Notes: a model not told the origin generated them from the letters alone. A stretch of 64,000 nt of DNA from Pseudomonas asuensis (GCF_014646755.1 NZ_BMNW01000002.1:244025-308024), one strand, 5' to 3'; shown: positions 1-9,782, counted from the first letter of the stretch. Translations and numbers: made by a program.

Positions 1-1043
1 TGGCCAAGAGCCAACGTGACGTTATGGGTAACTGGTCGGCCGCAGGCGTCACCCAGCAAGCTGTTTCTCTCTATCAGGGAATTGCCAGCGCTGTAGGCAA
101 CAGGGCCCAGCTGGTCTATGCCAAAGGCTCCAACATCACTGAAGATGCCAGTATTCTGGCCTACCTGAACTCCTATGATCCTGCTGTTGAGGTGGACCAT
201 CGATCCACCGAAGACATGATCGAGGAAGCCGTCGAGGTAGCGTCTAAAGCAGATGTCATTGTCGCAGCGGTAGGTGAGTCGCAAGGTATGGCCCACGAGG
301 CGTCCAGCCGTGCCCATATCGATATCCCTAACAGTCAGCGCAAGCTGATACAAGCACTGAAAGCCACCGGCAAGCCTTTGGTGTTGGTGCTCATGAACGG
401 CCGCCCACTGGACCTGAGCTGGGAAAGCCAACAGGCCGATGCAATGCTGGAGACTTGGTTCAGCGGCACTGAGGGCGGCAATGCTATCGCCGATGTATTG
501 TTTGGTGACTACAACCCCTCGGGCAAGCTGACCATGACATTTCCGCGCTCGGTAGGCCAGATACCGATCTATTACAATCACCTCAATACCGGTCGGCCAT
601 TCAACCCCAAGGATCCGGGCAAATATACCTCTCGTTACTTCGATGAAGCCAACGGGCCTCTTTACCCCTTTGGCTACGGCTTGAGCTATACGTCGTTCGA
701 GCTTTCCAACATGATGTTGTCGAGCGATACCCTGCCTCGTAATGGCTCGCTCAAGGCCAGCGTAACGCTTAAAAATACAGGCCGCCGTGCGGGTGAGACT
801 GTCGTCCAGCTCTACCTGCAAGATGTCACAGCCTCAATCAGCCGCCCGATAAAAGAGCTGAAGAACTTCCGTAAGGTGATGCTACACCCTAGCGAAGAAC
901 AGGTTATTGAGTTCGAAATATCCGAGGAAGACCTGAAGTTTTACAATGCGGAGTTGAAGTACGCAGCCGAACCTGGTGCGTTCAAGGCCTATATCGGACT
1001 GGATTCCGAAGAGGTAGAGGAGCAGCCGTTCCGTCTGTTGTAA
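1..1043 (+). CDS. bglX: Periplasmic beta-glucosidase BglX, C-terminal part (5' truncated by window)
   Basis: The frame is open from the first bases, so the gene begins upstream. The visible ~346 residues match the second half of family 3 glycoside hydrolases of the BglX type, which release glucose from beta-glucosides in the periplasm. Recognisable landmarks in order are KSQRDVMGNWSAAGV, GESQGMAHEASSR, LVLVLMNGRPL, ETWFSGTEGGNAIADVLFGD, PSGKLTMTFPRSVGQIP, PLYPFGYGLSYT, and a C-terminal fibronectin III-like domain ending near PGAFKAYIGLDS. The aspartate nucleophile domain lies outside the window. The similarity to E. coli BglX is strong enough to name the gene. A strong hairpin follows the stop codon directly. 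Confidence 0.93.
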   Translation, partial: AKSQRDVMGNWSAAGVTQQAVSLYQGIASAVGNRAQLVYAKGSNITEDASILAYLNSYDPAVEVDHRSTEDMIEEAVEVASKADVIVAAVGESQGMAHEASSRAHIDIPNSQRKLIQALKATGKPLVLVLMNGRPLDLSWESQQADAMLETWFSGTEGGNAIADVLFGDYNPSGKLTMTFPRSVGQIPIYYNHLNTGRPFNPKDPGKYTSRYFDEANGPLYPFGYGLSYTSFELSNMMLSSDTLPRNGSLKASVTLKNTGRRAGETVVQLYLQDVTASISRPIKELKNFRKVMLHPSEEQVIEFEISEEDLKFYNAELKYAAEPGAFKAYIGLDSEEVEEQPFRLL

Positions 1044-1050
1044 TCCGAAC

Positions 1051-1075
1051 CGAGTGCCGGAATACCCGGCACTCG
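1051..1075. terminator. Rho-independent-like hairpin between bglX and DUF445 gene
   Basis: A perfect 10-bp stem (CGAGTGCCGG / CCGGCACTCG) with a 5-base loop, followed by CTTTA. It lies between two convergent genes and probably serves both. Confidence 0.75.
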
Positions 1076-1088
1076 CTTTACCGCCTGG

Positions 1089-2420
1089 CTAGCCCATAAG
1101 TAACTGGGTGACGGTATGAATGATCAATCCGACCAGCCCTCCCACAAGCGTACCGTTGATGCGGATGAATTGGAGGTCTCGCCCTACGTTCTTTTCAAGC
1201 TGCTCGACCAGCTCGTGGGTGTTCCAGGCTTCAACTCGCTCTGCGATATAGTCTCCAACCTGGCTGCGGTAACGTTCGATGAACGGAGGCGCCACTTCCT
1301 CGATCTGATCGTTGATCCACTGTCTCATCTGTACATCTGCTGCCAACGCGGCGCCAAGCCCCTGTGTTAGACGAATCAAGCGGCGGCGTATCGAAGAGTC
1401 CTCCTTTCCCAAGTCGGTTTGTAGCCAATTGATTAGGTCATCCCATAATCCCTGGAGATAGCCTGCAATGGCGGGATGCTCGATCAGCTGCATACGGATT
1501 TGCTCACCTTTCACCCGAAACTTAGGATCACTTTTGAGCTTTTCGATGAAGTCCGCAACATAATGGTCGAAGCGAGCCCTAAGCTCGTGATCTTTGTCTT
1601 CACTGATCTCGGTAATGAGCGCCGAGATGCGTTTGACGACCTTTTCGGCGGACCAACGCCCTGCATACTCGTCAAGCCGCACATACCGCAGCGCGCCAAG
1701 TTCCGAAGAGATGGCGCGCGCAATCATCGCCTGCGTATCTTCGTCCTGCATCATGCGATCAATTTCACGCAGCACATCATCGAGCATGGCCTGATGGCGC
1801 CGGTCTGCCGTCATTACATCGAGTAACTGGCCGCTCAACAGCGCCAAGTCTACCTGCTGTAGCCGGGCCGTTGCCGTACGCTGGATAAAGTGCTGGACAC
1901 GTTCATCTCGCAAGGCACCAATCCCAAAGCGAGCCACACCAACAAGGTGATTACCCAGTGCCTCAGCATGGTGAGGCTTTTGCAGCCACCCCGCCAACTG
2001 ATCGGCTGCGTTGAATTCTCTGACCTTTGCCATCAGCTGGGACGTGGAAAGAAAATGAAGACAAATGAAATCCGAAAGCTTGCGGCCTATTCCGACCTTG
2101 TTACGGGGAATGATGGCGGTATGAGGAATAGGCAGCCCAAGGGGATGCCTGAAAAGCGCTGTAACAGCAAACCAGTCGGCAATCGCGCCCACCATGGCTG
2201 CCTCGGCAAAGGCAGCCACATAGTTCCAGGCAGGATGGGTATCGTGCAGCGCAGTGGCGATTGCATAAAGCACAGCGGCGGCCAGCAGCAGGCAGCCCGC
2301 CAGAACCTTCATGCGAAAGACCGGTGACTGCCAGCGATCCGGCTTTGAAGGTGAATCAGGTGTTATAGGTTCGGTGGCCAAAACAATCCTCGCTCGGGTC
2401 GTTATTCCTGTCTGGGCCAC
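1089..2420 (-). CDS. DUF445 (YjiN-like) inner membrane protein
   Basis: A 443-residue protein of the DUF445/YjiN family, whose function is not established. It has an N-terminal hydrophobic pair at about residues 36-58 and 68-90 including the conserved GAIADWFAVTALFRHP stretch, a long alpha-helical, charged middle region, and a C-terminal membrane segment (GTLVGGLVGLIIH) near residues 423-441. The predicted start codon is GTG. It begins only 14 bp after the parvulin gene stop on the same strand, so the two may be co-transcribed. An 8-bp perfect hairpin (ACTGAGCA / TGCTCAGT, 2419-2439) spans that junction and could tune translation or termination between them. An internal Met at residue 37 is a possible alternative start, but family members carry a comparable N-terminal extension. 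Confidence 0.8.
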   Translation of the reverse strand: MAQTGITTRARIVLATEPITPDSPSKPDRWQSPVFRMKVLAGCLLLAAAVLYAIATALHDTHPAWNYVAAFAEAAMVGAIADWFAVTALFRHPLGLPIPHTAIIPRNKVGIGRKLSDFICLHFLSTSQLMAKVREFNAADQLAGWLQKPHHAEALGNHLVGVARFGIGALRDERVQHFIQRTATARLQQVDLALLSGQLLDVMTADRRHQAMLDDVLREIDRMMQDEDTQAMIARAISSELGALRYVRLDEYAGRWSAEKVVKRISALITEISEDKDHELRARFDHYVADFIEKLKSDPKFRVKGEQIRMQLIEHPAIAGYLQGLWDDLINWLQTDLGKEDSSIRRRLIRLTQGLGAALAADVQMRQWINDQIEEVAPPFIERYRSQVGDYIAERVEAWNTHELVEQLEKNVGRDLQFIRINGTLVGGLVGLIIHTVTQLLMG

Positions 2421-2434
2421 TGAGCAAGGTGTGC

Positions 2435-2710
2435 TCAGTCCCGGTAGTACACTTTGACCAAGTGATAGCCAAACTTACTTTTAACCGGCCCATGAATATC
2501 ACCGACCGACTTTTTGAAGATCACCTGATCGATCACTCTTACCATCTGGCCCGGCTTGACCTCGCCAAGGTCGCCGCCTCGCTTACCTGAAGGGCAGATG
2601 GAAAATTTCTTGGCCAGCACATCGAAGGCTTCGCCTTTTTCCAGGCGCTTCTTGAGGGAATCTGCCTCCTCGGGTGTCTTGACCAGAATATGCTTGGCCA
2701 TGGCTTTCAT
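2435..2710 (-). CDS. ppiC: Parvulin-type peptidyl-prolyl cis-trans isomerase C
   Basis: A 91-residue single-domain parvulin, the size of E. coli PpiC, catalysing cis-trans isomerisation of prolyl bonds in the cytoplasm. It carries the family landmarks AKHILVKTPEEA, FDVLAKKFSICPSGKRGGDLGEV, and KSKFGYHLVKV with the conserved active-site His residues near both ends. A GAGG ribosome binding site seven bases upstream supports the start at 2710 rather than the Met three codons later. No signal peptide or membrane anchor is present. It lies directly upstream of the DUF445 gene. Confidence 0.92.
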   Translation of the reverse strand: MKAMAKHILVKTPEEADSLKKRLEKGEAFDVLAKKFSICPSGKRGGDLGEVKPGQMVRVIDQVIFKKSVGDIHGPVKSKFGYHLVKVYYRD

Positions 2711-2800
2711 AACGTGACCTCAGAGGGACTGATGACCAGCCCCTTTTCTATATGATGGGAGAAATGGCAGGTTAATAACCCGCTTAAAAGACAGGAAGCT

Positions 2801-3340
2801 TCAGCCTTCCAACGCTTTCTCTAGCGCCTCGTAGGATGGCGCCGCGTGGATATCAAGCTGGGCGCAAAGATCCAGTACACGAGGCATGTCCTGGGTGTAT
2901 ACCAGAACGGCCTGGAATTCATCATCAAGCGGCTCACTGAAATCCATTAATGTATAGCCGCCCTTCTCCTTGTACATACTACTCAGCTGGACCTGAATGC
3001 GGTTGAGCGCCTTGAGCGGCTCGACCTTGGCCAGCTGCTTGGGCTTGATGTTGAACGGCACATCCTTGCCAAAGGAGTCCATGATCTGCTGGAGCAACTC
3101 CTCGTACGTATCAGCCTGGAACAGTACCGTTTCCGGCAGGCTGCCGACTACGACCCACTCGCCTAGCGGGATGGGAAAGGTCTCGTCATAGTTGATATCC
3201 GGATTGGCTGCCAGGAACGCTTCGGGATCGGCATAGGCTTGAGCAGCCTCGTCAGCGATCCGCGCGATCTCCTCATCGCTCATACAGCCGGAGCTAATTT
3301 GGGTGATCAGTTCAAGGAGTTGGTCTTTCATGTAGGGCAT
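2801..3340 (-). CDS. Hypothetical acidic protein, 179 aa
   Basis: I do not recognise this family with confidence. The protein is acidic and soluble, without signal peptide or membrane segment. The N-terminal 50 residues look helical (LELITQISSGCMSDEEIARIADEAAQAYADPEAF). The rest alternates hydrophobic beta-like segments (GEWVVVGSLPETVLFQ, FQAVLVYTQDMPRVLDLCAQL) with helices. Two starts are possible, at 3340 or the Met three codons later; neither has a clear ribosome binding site. It stands alone between ppiC and the mmsB terminator hairpin. The codon use resembles its neighbours, so it is probably a real gene. Confidence 0.65.
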   Translation of the reverse strand: MPYMKDQLLELITQISSGCMSDEEIARIADEAAQAYADPEAFLAANPDINYDETFPIPLGEWVVVGSLPETVLFQADTYEELLQQIMDSFGKDVPFNIKPKQLAKVEPLKALNRIQVQLSSMYKEKGGYTLMDFSEPLDDEFQAVLVYTQDMPRVLDLCAQLDIHAAPSYEALEKALEG

Positions 3341-3393
3341 CCGGGAAAAGTCGAATGCCTAGTGTACAGCGAGCCCGGGTCAGATGCCGACTC

Positions 3394-3429
3394 GTTGGCC
3401 CAGCGGCATGGCTTTACCGCTGGGCCGAC
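3394..3429. terminator. Hairpin downstream of mmsB
   Basis: A 10-bp perfect GC-rich stem (GGCCCAGCGG / CCGCTGGGCC), extended by GT/AC with one wobble, and a 10-base loop. It lies directly after the mmsB stop. No clear T-run follows on the minus strand, so termination efficiency is uncertain. Confidence 0.55.
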
Positions 3430-3432
3430 ACG

Positions 3433-4323
3433 TCAGGTTTGAGGCTTGCGATACAGCTCGACGATGCCGGAGAAATCCTTGCCGCCCTCGCCTCGTTGAC
3501 TCATGGACTGATAGAGCTGCTGTGCCAGCGCACCCAAGAAGACAGGCTGGCGTGCCTGCTTCGCCGCTTCAGTGGCAAGGCCCAGGTCCTTGAGCATCAA
3601 GTCGGCCCCAAAGCCACCGGTATAGCCTCGTGAGGACGGTGCCGTCTCGATAATGCCCGGCCAGGGATTGTAGGTGTCCGAGCTCCAGCACCGCCCGGTA
3701 GACGTATTGATGATGCCAGCCAAAACCTTTGTATCAATACCAAGCGCATCGCCCAGGGCCATGGCTTCTGCAACACCTATCATGCTGATGCCCAGCAGGA
3801 GGTTATTGCAGACCTTGGCGACCTGGCCCGTTCCCACGTCGCCACAATGCACGATGTTCTTGCCCATGCTGGAGAGGACAGGCTGTATCTGGCTGAACAG
3901 CTCGACAGTTGCACCCACCATAAAAGTGAGAGTGCCCGCCTGGGCGCCGCCGGTACCTCCGGAAACCGGCGCATCAGCCATTGCAATGCCTCGCGCGGCC
4001 GCTGCGCTAGCCACCTCGCGCGCGGTTTGAGGGTCGATCGTGCTACTGTCGATGGCAACGGCTCCATCAGGCAGAGCGGCCAAAAGGCCTTCCTCACCTA
4101 AATAGACGCTGCGCACATGTGCGGCGGCAGGCAGCATGGTAATAACCAGCTCACACTCCAGCACAGCGTCTCGGGCTGACTCTGCCGGCTTGGCACCCGC
4201 TTCGGCCAGCACACCGGTGGCTTTGGCGCTCACATCGAAAACTGTCAGCGCATGTCCAGCCTTCAGCAGATTATGCGCCATCGGAGCGCCCATGTTTCCC
4301 AAACCAATAAAGGCAATACGCAT
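3433..4323 (-). CDS. mmsB: 3-hydroxyisobutyrate dehydrogenase
   Basis: A 296-residue NAD-dependent enzyme that oxidises 3-hydroxyisobutyrate to methylmalonate semialdehyde in valine catabolism. It shows the Rossmann motif GLGNMG at residues 8-12 region, the substrate-binding loop APVSGGTGGAQAGTLTFMVG near 118-137, and the catalytic lysine in GTGQVAKVCNN (K170, with N173/N174). The length is typical of the family. The related 2-hydroxy-3-oxopropionate reductases share these motifs, but the adjacent mmsA gene makes MmsB the best call. It is the last gene of a three-gene unit, 37 bp after mmsA. Confidence 0.9.
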   Translation of the reverse strand: MRIAFIGLGNMGAPMAHNLLKAGHALTVFDVSAKATGVLAEAGAKPAESARDAVLECELVITMLPAAAHVRSVYLGEEGLLAALPDGAVAIDSSTIDPQTAREVASAAAARGIAMADAPVSGGTGGAQAGTLTFMVGATVELFSQIQPVLSSMGKNIVHCGDVGTGQVAKVCNNLLLGISMIGVAEAMALGDALGIDTKVLAGIINTSTGRCWSSDTYNPWPGIIETAPSSRGYTGGFGADLMLKDLGLATEAAKQARQPVFLGALAQQLYQSMSQRGEGGKDFSGIVELYRKPQT

Positions 4324-4360
4324 GATGTTTCCTCTTCTGCTGCGTTGAGAGTTCCCTGGA

Positions 4361-5887
4361 TCAACGCAAGGTGATCGTAGTGTTTACCCCATCATTAACG
4401 CTGTCGTCATCGAACCAGCGTGCCGTAACGGTTTTGGTTTGGGTATAGAACTGAACAACCTGTTTTCCATAAGGCCCCAGATCACCCAGCTTGGAACCTC
4501 GAGAACCGGTAAAGCTGAAGAAAGGCACCGGAACCGGGATTGGAATATTGATCCCTACCTGCCCGACATCAATCTCACTTTGGAATTTGCGAGCCGCCGC
4601 GCCGCTCTGGGTAAAAAGTCCGGTTCCATTACCGAAGGGATTACGATTTACCAAGGCAATTGCCTCATCCAGGGTATCCACTTCCATCGTCACCAGAACG
4701 GGTCCAAAGATCTCTTCCGTATAGATCCTCATCTCTGTCGTAACGCCAGAAAATAGCGTAGGCCCTACAAAGTTGCCCTGCTCATAACCCGGCACCTGGA
4801 CATCCCGACCGTCAAGCAGCAGCGTAGCCCCTTCTGCCACGCCACTTTCGATAAGCCCCAGCACGCGTTCCCTGGCTCGCTTGGAAATAAGGGGGCCTAC
4901 ATCCGTCCCGGATTCAGACCCGGCATTGACTTTCAACTGCTCCGCCTTGGCTTTGAGTTCGGGCAGCCATTCGCGGGTCTTGCCTACCAATACAGCAACC
5001 GAGGTTGCCATACAACGCTGGCCTGCTGCGCCAAAGGCCGCCCCTACCAGCGCGTTGAGCGTCTGCTCCTTGTTGGCATCGGGTAACACCACCGCATGGT
5101 TCTTGGCGCCCATCATGGCTTGTACACGCTTACCGTGTTGACCCGCCAGATCATAAACATGCGTGCCAACGGCAGTAGAGCCTACGAAAGAAACAACCTT
5201 GATATCGGGGTGGGTACACAGCGCATCCACAACGCCCTTGCCGCCGTGCACAACGTTCAGCACGCCAGGCGGAATACCCGCTTCGAGTGCCAGCTCGACC
5301 AGCTGCATGGTAGAGAGCGGGTCTTGCTCGGAAGGTTTGAGTACAAACGTATTTCCGCAGACGATAGCCATCGGAAACATCCACAGTGGAATCATGGCCG
5401 GGAAATTGAAGGGCGTAATGCCTGCGCAGACCCCAATAGGCTGGCGTAACGTATAGGTATCCACCTCGCCCGCTACGTTTTCGGCAAACTCACCCATCTG
5501 CAGGCTGCCTACTGAGCAGGCATGCTCGACGACTTCCAGCCCTCGAAAGATATCCCCTTCGGCATCGGCCAGCGTCTTGCCTTGTTCGGCACTCAGCGTT
5601 TGGGCGATCCGCTTCATATGCTCGCGGATCAATGCCTGATACTTGAGCATGATACGCATGCGCGCACCGATGGGAGTGCGCTTCCAGCGCGCGAAGGCCT
5701 GTTGGGCAGCCGAGATAGCGCTATTAACTTCATCGCTCGTGGCAAATGGAACACGCGCCAGTACCTGCTGGGTCGCCGGATTGACGATATCCCGCCACTC
5801 CTGGGTTTTTGACTCAACCCACTCGCCATTGATCAGCAGTTTTACTTGGCTTATATCAGCCTTGGCATCATTTAAAGGGGCGTTCAT
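4361..5887 (-). CDS. mmsA: Methylmalonate-semialdehyde dehydrogenase (CoA-acylating)
   Basis: A 508-residue aldehyde dehydrogenase superfamily member. It converts methylmalonate semialdehyde (from valine) to propionyl-CoA. Visible landmarks are [20 protein letters not shown], the cofactor site [10 protein letters not shown], the catalytic cysteine in [16 protein letters not shown] (C292), and the family-typical ending [19 protein letters not shown]. The start is set at 5887 because AGGAGAG precedes it; the open frame runs 35 codons further upstream but overlaps the transporter gene. Its ATG shares the sequence ATGA with the transporter stop, indicating translational coupling. Its product propionyl-CoA feeds the prp locus at 55.7-60.1 kb. 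Confidence 0.93.
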   Translation of the reverse strand: MNAPLNDAKADISQVKLLINGEWVESKTQEWRDIVNPATQQVLARVPFATSDEVNSAISAAQQAFARWKRTPIGARMRIMLKYQALIREHMKRIAQTLSAEQGKTLADAEGDIFRGLEVVEHACSVGSLQMGEFAENVAGEVDTYTLRQPIGVCAGITPFNFPAMIPLWMFPMAIVCGNTFVLKPSEQDPLSTMQLVELALEAGIPPGVLNVVHGGKGVVDALCTHPDIKVVSFVGSTAVGTHVYDLAGQHGKRVQAMMGAKNHAVVLPDANKEQTLNALVGAAFGAAGQRCMATSVAVLVGKTREWLPELKAKAEQLKVNAGSESGTDVGPLISKRARERVLGLIESGVAEGATLLLDGRDVQVPGYEQGNFVGPTLFSGVTTEMRIYTEEIFGPVLVTMEVDTLDEAIALVNRNPFGNGTGLFTQSGAAARKFQSEIDVGQVGINIPIPVPVPFFSFTGSRGSKLGDLGPYGKQVVQFYTQTKTVTARWFDDDSVNDGVNTTITLR

Positions 5888-7257
5888 AAAGGCTCTCCTG
5901 ACGTGGAATTGACCATGCCAACGGGACGGGACGTAGTGTTGGAAACAGCTGGACGATGCGCCTGCGGGTCTGGCTTCATCAATGCCGTACAAAGCAGTGC
6001 GATTGCCCCCATCACCAGCAGGTATACGATGACGTATCGCGGGCTACCCCCTCCCACTGAGAGCAGCGTGGTAGCGATCATGGGCGCAAAACCGCCCCCC
6101 AGCACGCCGGCAAACTGCACAGAAAGCGATATACCGCTATAGCGAATCTGCGCTGGGTACTGGCGGGCAAACAGGAGCGATTCCGGTGCATACAGGATGG
6201 GAAACACCACCCCCACCGCCAGCACCATGGCCCACCAGACAAGTACAGGCTCACGCGTACCCAGCATGGCAAAGAAGGGATAAACAAACGCGCACAAGAG
6301 GAGCAGCCCTGAGAAATAAAGCCGCCGCTGACCTACTCGATCAGAGAGATAACCGCAGAAGGGCATGGTAACCAGTGAAAGCGCCGCACCGGCAGTAATG
6401 GCGTTTAATACACTGGCCCGAGGAATCTGGAGCTGGTTAGCGGCATAAGCCAATGCGAAGGTCACCGCCATGTAAAACCAGGCATTTTCAGCCGTTCGGG
6501 CGCCAATAATCGCGAGGGTTTCCCGAGGATACTCCTTGAGCACCACAAACAAAGGCACCTTGACCTTGTGGCCTTCCTGCTTGAGCCGCTCAAAATCCGG
6601 CGATTCCGCTACTTTGACACGAATCAGCCAGCCAATGCCCAACAGGACTACGCTGGCGAGGAACGGCAGACGCCAGCCCCAGGCAAGCATCTCCTCCTCG
6701 GGCAATGTGGCCACAGCACCCATTGCCAGGGATGCCAGTACGAGTCCCGCTCCTACCCCAGTCTGCGGCAGGCTACCGTAAAAGCCTTTTTTGCCTTCCG
6801 GCGCGTGCTCGACGGCCATAAGTACAGCACCACCCCACTCCCCGCCTACGGCCATGCCCTGCAGAAAGCGCATGACTACCAGTAGCAGGGCCGCCCAATA
6901 GCCGATCTGGTCATAGGTGGGAATCAGCCCAATGGCAATAGTAGGAACGCCCATCAGCATGAGCGTCAGCAGTAGCATCGACTTTCGGCCAATGCGGTCA
7001 CCAAAATGACCAAATACAATGCCGCCCATGGGACGGCCCAAGAAACCTACGGCATAGGTTGCGAAGGCAGCCAATACACCGCTCATGGGGTCCAGGGCAG
7101 GAAAGAACAGTTTATTGAAGACCAGCGCCGCTGCGGTGCCGTAGAGGAAAAAGTCATACCACTCGATTGTCGTCCCGGCCATGCTGGCCAGTCCGGCGAT
7201 CCGGTAATGCTTACGACCAGCCGAGCCCAGCTGGGGTGATGCCGTATCTATTGCCAT
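5884..7257 (-). CDS. MHS-family (MFS) proton symporter, first gene of mmsAB unit
   Basis: A 457-residue, 12-helix major facilitator of the metabolite:H+ symporter family (shikimate/oxoglutarate carrier type). Diagnostic segments are [19 protein letters not shown], the loop 2-3 motif [13 protein letters not shown], and [22 protein letters not shown]. It is the first gene of the unit with mmsA and mmsB and overlaps mmsA by four bases, so a branched-chain keto acid, hydroxyacid or related substrate is likely; the sequence does not identify it. A good AGGCG-type site lies before the ATG, and a CA-rich Hfq/Crc-like motif lies just upstream. Confidence 0.85.
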   Translation of the reverse strand: MAIDTASPQLGSAGRKHYRIAGLASMAGTTIEWYDFFLYGTAAALVFNKLFFPALDPMSGVLAAFATYAVGFLGRPMGGIVFGHFGDRIGRKSMLLLTLMLMGVPTIAIGLIPTYDQIGYWAALLLVVMRFLQGMAVGGEWGGAVLMAVEHAPEGKKGFYGSLPQTGVGAGLVLASLAMGAVATLPEEEMLAWGWRLPFLASVVLLGIGWLIRVKVAESPDFERLKQEGHKVKVPLFVVLKEYPRETLAIIGARTAENAWFYMAVTFALAYAANQLQIPRASVLNAITAGAALSLVTMPFCGYLSDRVGQRRLYFSGLLLLCAFVYPFFAMLGTREPVLVWWAMVLAVGVVFPILYAPESLLFARQYPAQIRYSGISLSVQFAGVLGGGFAPMIATTLLSVGGGSPRYVIVYLLVMGAIALLCTALMKPDPQAHRPAVSNTTSRPVGMVNSTSGEPL

Positions 7258-7269
7258 AAACGCCTCCGC

Positions 7270-7282
7270 TTATTGTTGTTGT
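7270..7282 (-). promoter_or_regulatory. CA-rich Hfq/Crc-type motif ahead of MHS transporter-mmsAB
   Basis: The minus strand reads ACAACAACAATAA just upstream of the ribosome binding site. This AAN-repeat pattern matches the known Hfq/Crc catabolite repression target of Pseudomonas. Function here is inferred. Confidence 0.5.
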
Positions 7283-7384
7283 GCGAGGTGTTAGCAGCCC
7301 GCAATTGCTTTCTGGCGCTTGCGGCTGTTTCGGAGTATAGGTGTGCAAACTTCCAATAAGAACGCACAAAAAAGCCGATCTGAT

Positions 7385-8338
7385 ATGCAAAAAAACCTCA
7401 TGTCTCCTGCAGCGCTTGATTGGGACGATCTTAAGTTTTTCCTTGAGGTCGCACGTACCCGAACGGCTACAGGCGCAGCCCGTCGGCTAGCGGTGGATTA
7501 CACGACGGTCTCGCGCCGTATCCGCAGCCTGGAACAGACGCTCGGCGCCCTGTTGTTTGAAAAATCACGCAGTAGCGGATTCATGGTGACGGCTGAGGGT
7601 CAGCGCTTATTAGGCTATGCAGAGGCCATTGAGAGCACCCTGCAATCGGCCTGCGAAGACGTGGCGGGAGCAGGCCTTTCCCTATCGGGACATGTTCGGA
7701 TCGGCTCTACAGAAGGCTTCGGCAGTTTTTTCATTGCGCCTCAAGTCAGCCACTTTCAACAGACTTACCCTAGTCTGACGGTCGACGTGTTGCCCGTTCC
7801 GCATTTCATCAGCCTCTCCAAGCGGGAGGCGGACATTGCCATCACTCTGGAGCGTCCCGAACGTGGGCCTTATGTGTGTACGAAACTGTGCGACTATCAG
7901 CTTCGGCTCTACGCAACACCCGCCTACCTGCAGCAACATGGGCCCATTCACGACCGGAGCGATCTGACAGACCACACCTTTATTACCTATGTGGATGACC
8001 TTGCCTTTAGTCCGGAACTGCTGTATCTGGAGCATGCCGTTCCCAGCGCCCGGTCAGTGCTACGCAGTACCAGTGTAATTGCTCAATATACAGCAGCACT
8101 TCAGGGGCGCTCACTGGCCATCCTGCCGTGCTTTCTGGCAGGTCCAGACCCACGGCTACAACCTCTACTAATGGATGAAATCCAAATCACCCGGCACTTC
8201 TGGATGTACTGCCAGGAAGATTTGCGAGCGTTAAAGCGTGTAACGTTGCTCTGGGATTATCTCAAGGCCTGTGCGGCGCTCAACGAGCCATTACTTAGCG
8301 GCGCATCGAGCGAAATGAGATTTCTCGATTCCCCGTGA
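7385..8338 (+). CDS. LysR-family regulator, divergent from transporter-mmsAB
   Basis: A ~317-residue LysR-type regulator. The N-terminal winged helix covers residues ~8-70 (LDWDDLKFFLEVARTRTATGAARRLAVDYTTVSRRI), followed by a substrate-binding domain. The pattern WDDLKFFL and the DYTTVSRRI recognition helix place it with the subgroup that often controls small local operons. The start at 7385 is chosen because it gives a normal LysR length; the open frame extends upstream only from TTG codons. A second Met five codons on is also possible. Divergent placement over a ~125-bp gap suggests that it controls the transporter-mmsA-mmsB unit. Confidence 0.8.
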   Translation: MQKNLMSPAALDWDDLKFFLEVARTRTATGAARRLAVDYTTVSRRIRSLEQTLGALLFEKSRSSGFMVTAEGQRLLGYAEAIESTLQSACEDVAGAGLSLSGHVRIGSTEGFGSFFIAPQVSHFQQTYPSLTVDVLPVPHFISLSKREADIAITLERPERGPYVCTKLCDYQLRLYATPAYLQQHGPIHDRSDLTDHTFITYVDDLAFSPELLYLEHAVPSARSVLRSTSVIAQYTAALQGRSLAILPCFLAGPDPRLQPLLMDEIQITRHFWMYCQEDLRALKRVTLLWDYLKACAALNEPLLSGASSEMRFLDSP

Positions 8339-8556
8339 CCTGAGACTGTTCAAGGGCTTCTACCAGCAGCAGGTTCTTACCAGACCGATGAAACAAGCAC
8401 GGTGCTATATGTGTCCTTGTTACAAAATCGATAATGCATCATTTAGAACGCCAATACAGCGAAGCGGCCTAACGCAGTATCCTACGCATCAGGTGCTGGT
8501 CGAAGGGTCGGCGTTTTTAAAACTCACCGAAACCAATTTAGTGCACACCATCAACC

Positions 8557-9168
8557 ATGCCTCAACAACCTGACTGGATCATCTGCGAGCATTGCGATTC
8601 GGTCTATCACCGGCGCCCACTGGCCAGGGGAGAAGCTGCCCGTTGCATACGTTGTGATGCAGTGATCGAGCGCAGCCGGCGGTTCAATGTGGAGCAGCTG
8701 TTCGCGCTTACGCTGGCGGCTGCCATCATGTTCATATTCGCCAATGCCTTTCCCATCATGCACATCAGCCTGCAGGGGCTGAGCAACGAGGCAACGCTTT
8801 GGGAGTCCGTTCAGGCGCTGGCTCAAGGTCGTATTACCTTGATCGCTTTGGTGGCAGGCCTTGCAATTATCTTTGCGCCACTGTTTCAGATCCTGCTGCT
8901 GGGGTGGGTACTGGGTTATGCCTACGTTGGCGAAATTGCACCCGGCTTCAGGGCCTGCATGCGAGCACTTGAACACCTGCGGCCCTGGAGCATGCTGGAA
9001 GTCTGCCTGCTTGGTATTCTTGTTGCCATTATCAAACTGGCCGGCATGCTCAACGTCTCGCCTGGGATCGGTCTATGGGCCATGGCCATGCTGACGGTTC
9101 TGATCATTCTGATTGCCGGGCGTGATATCCGTTACCTCTGGGACGACCTGAAGGTGCCGATCGCATGA
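8557..9168 (+). CDS. pqiA: Paraquat-inducible protein A, first half-length subunit
   Basis: A 203-residue PqiA-domain inner membrane protein with four predicted helices. The N-terminal zinc-ribbon-like pair is CEHC and CIRC at about residues 9-12 and 31-34. Helices follow at LFALTLAAAIMFIFANAFPIM, ITLIALVAGLAIIFAPLFQILLLGWVLGYAYV, SMLEVCLLGILVAIIKLAGML and LWAMAMLTVLIILIAG. E. coli PqiA carries two such units in one ~420-residue chain; here they are two genes. PqiABC is an MCE-type system moving lipids between the inner and outer membranes. Its stop overlaps the next start by four bases. Confidence 0.9.
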   Translation: MPQQPDWIICEHCDSVYHRRPLARGEAARCIRCDAVIERSRRFNVEQLFALTLAAAIMFIFANAFPIMHISLQGLSNEATLWESVQALAQGRITLIALVAGLAIIFAPLFQILLLGWVLGYAYVGEIAPGFRACMRALEHLRPWSMLEVCLLGILVAIIKLAGMLNVSPGIGLWAMAMLTVLIILIAGRDIRYLWDDLKVPIA

Positions 9169-9782
9169 GCAAGCCGCCTTACGCACGTGAGCTCAAGGTC
9201 TGCCTGTGTCATATCTGCGGCTTTGCCTGTCCTCAGGATGCTCACGAATGCCCTCGGTGCTTTTCACCGGTTCATGTGCGCAAAACCAATAGCCTGGCCC
9301 GTACCTGGGCGTTCCTGATCGCCTCAATCATTTTCTATGTGCCCGCCAATACCCTGCCTGTGATGTATACCAGCATGTTCAGCGGTGGCAGTGAAAACAC
9401 GATCATGAGCGGTGTTATCGAGTTCTGGCAGCATGGCTCATGGGACATCGCTATTCTGATCTTTATTGCCAGCGTAGCCGTACCCTGCATGAAATTCTGT
9501 GTACTCGGCACCCTGCTGATTACTTGTCAGCGGCGCAGTTGCTGGGCCATGCGCGAACGGGCCAAGCTGTATCGCTTTGTAGAGGTCATTGGCTATTGGT
9601 CGATGCTTGATGTTCTGGTCGTAGCGGTGGTGGCCGCGCTCGTCCAGTTCCGAGCCTTGAGCACCATTGAGCCCCGCCTGGGTATCTTGTTTTTTGGCCT
9701 GGTTGTCGTGATGACCATGCTATCTGCGATGAGCTTTGATCCGCGACTGATTTGGGACGCTGAGGTAAATGATGTCGAATAA
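9165..9782 (+). CDS. pqiA: Paraquat-inducible protein A, second half-length subunit
   Basis: A 205-residue PqiA-domain protein homologous to the second half of full-length PqiA. It starts with its own cysteine pairs (CHIC and CPRC near residues 13-33), followed by membrane helices including TWAFLIASIIFYVPANTLPVMYT and IAILIFIASVAVPCMKFCVLGTLLI. The start overlaps the preceding gene by ATGA and the stop overlaps the start of pqiB, so the four pqi genes are coupled. The two half-length proteins probably form a heteromeric equivalent of PqiA. Confidence 0.9.
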   Translation: MSKPPYARELKVCLCHICGFACPQDAHECPRCFSPVHVRKTNSLARTWAFLIASIIFYVPANTLPVMYTSMFSGGSENTIMSGVIEFWQHGSWDIAILIFIASVAVPCMKFCVLGTLLITCQRRSCWAMRERAKLYRFVEVIGYWSMLDVLVVAVVAALVQFRALSTIEPRLGILFFGLVVVMTMLSAMSFDPRLIWDAEVNDVE

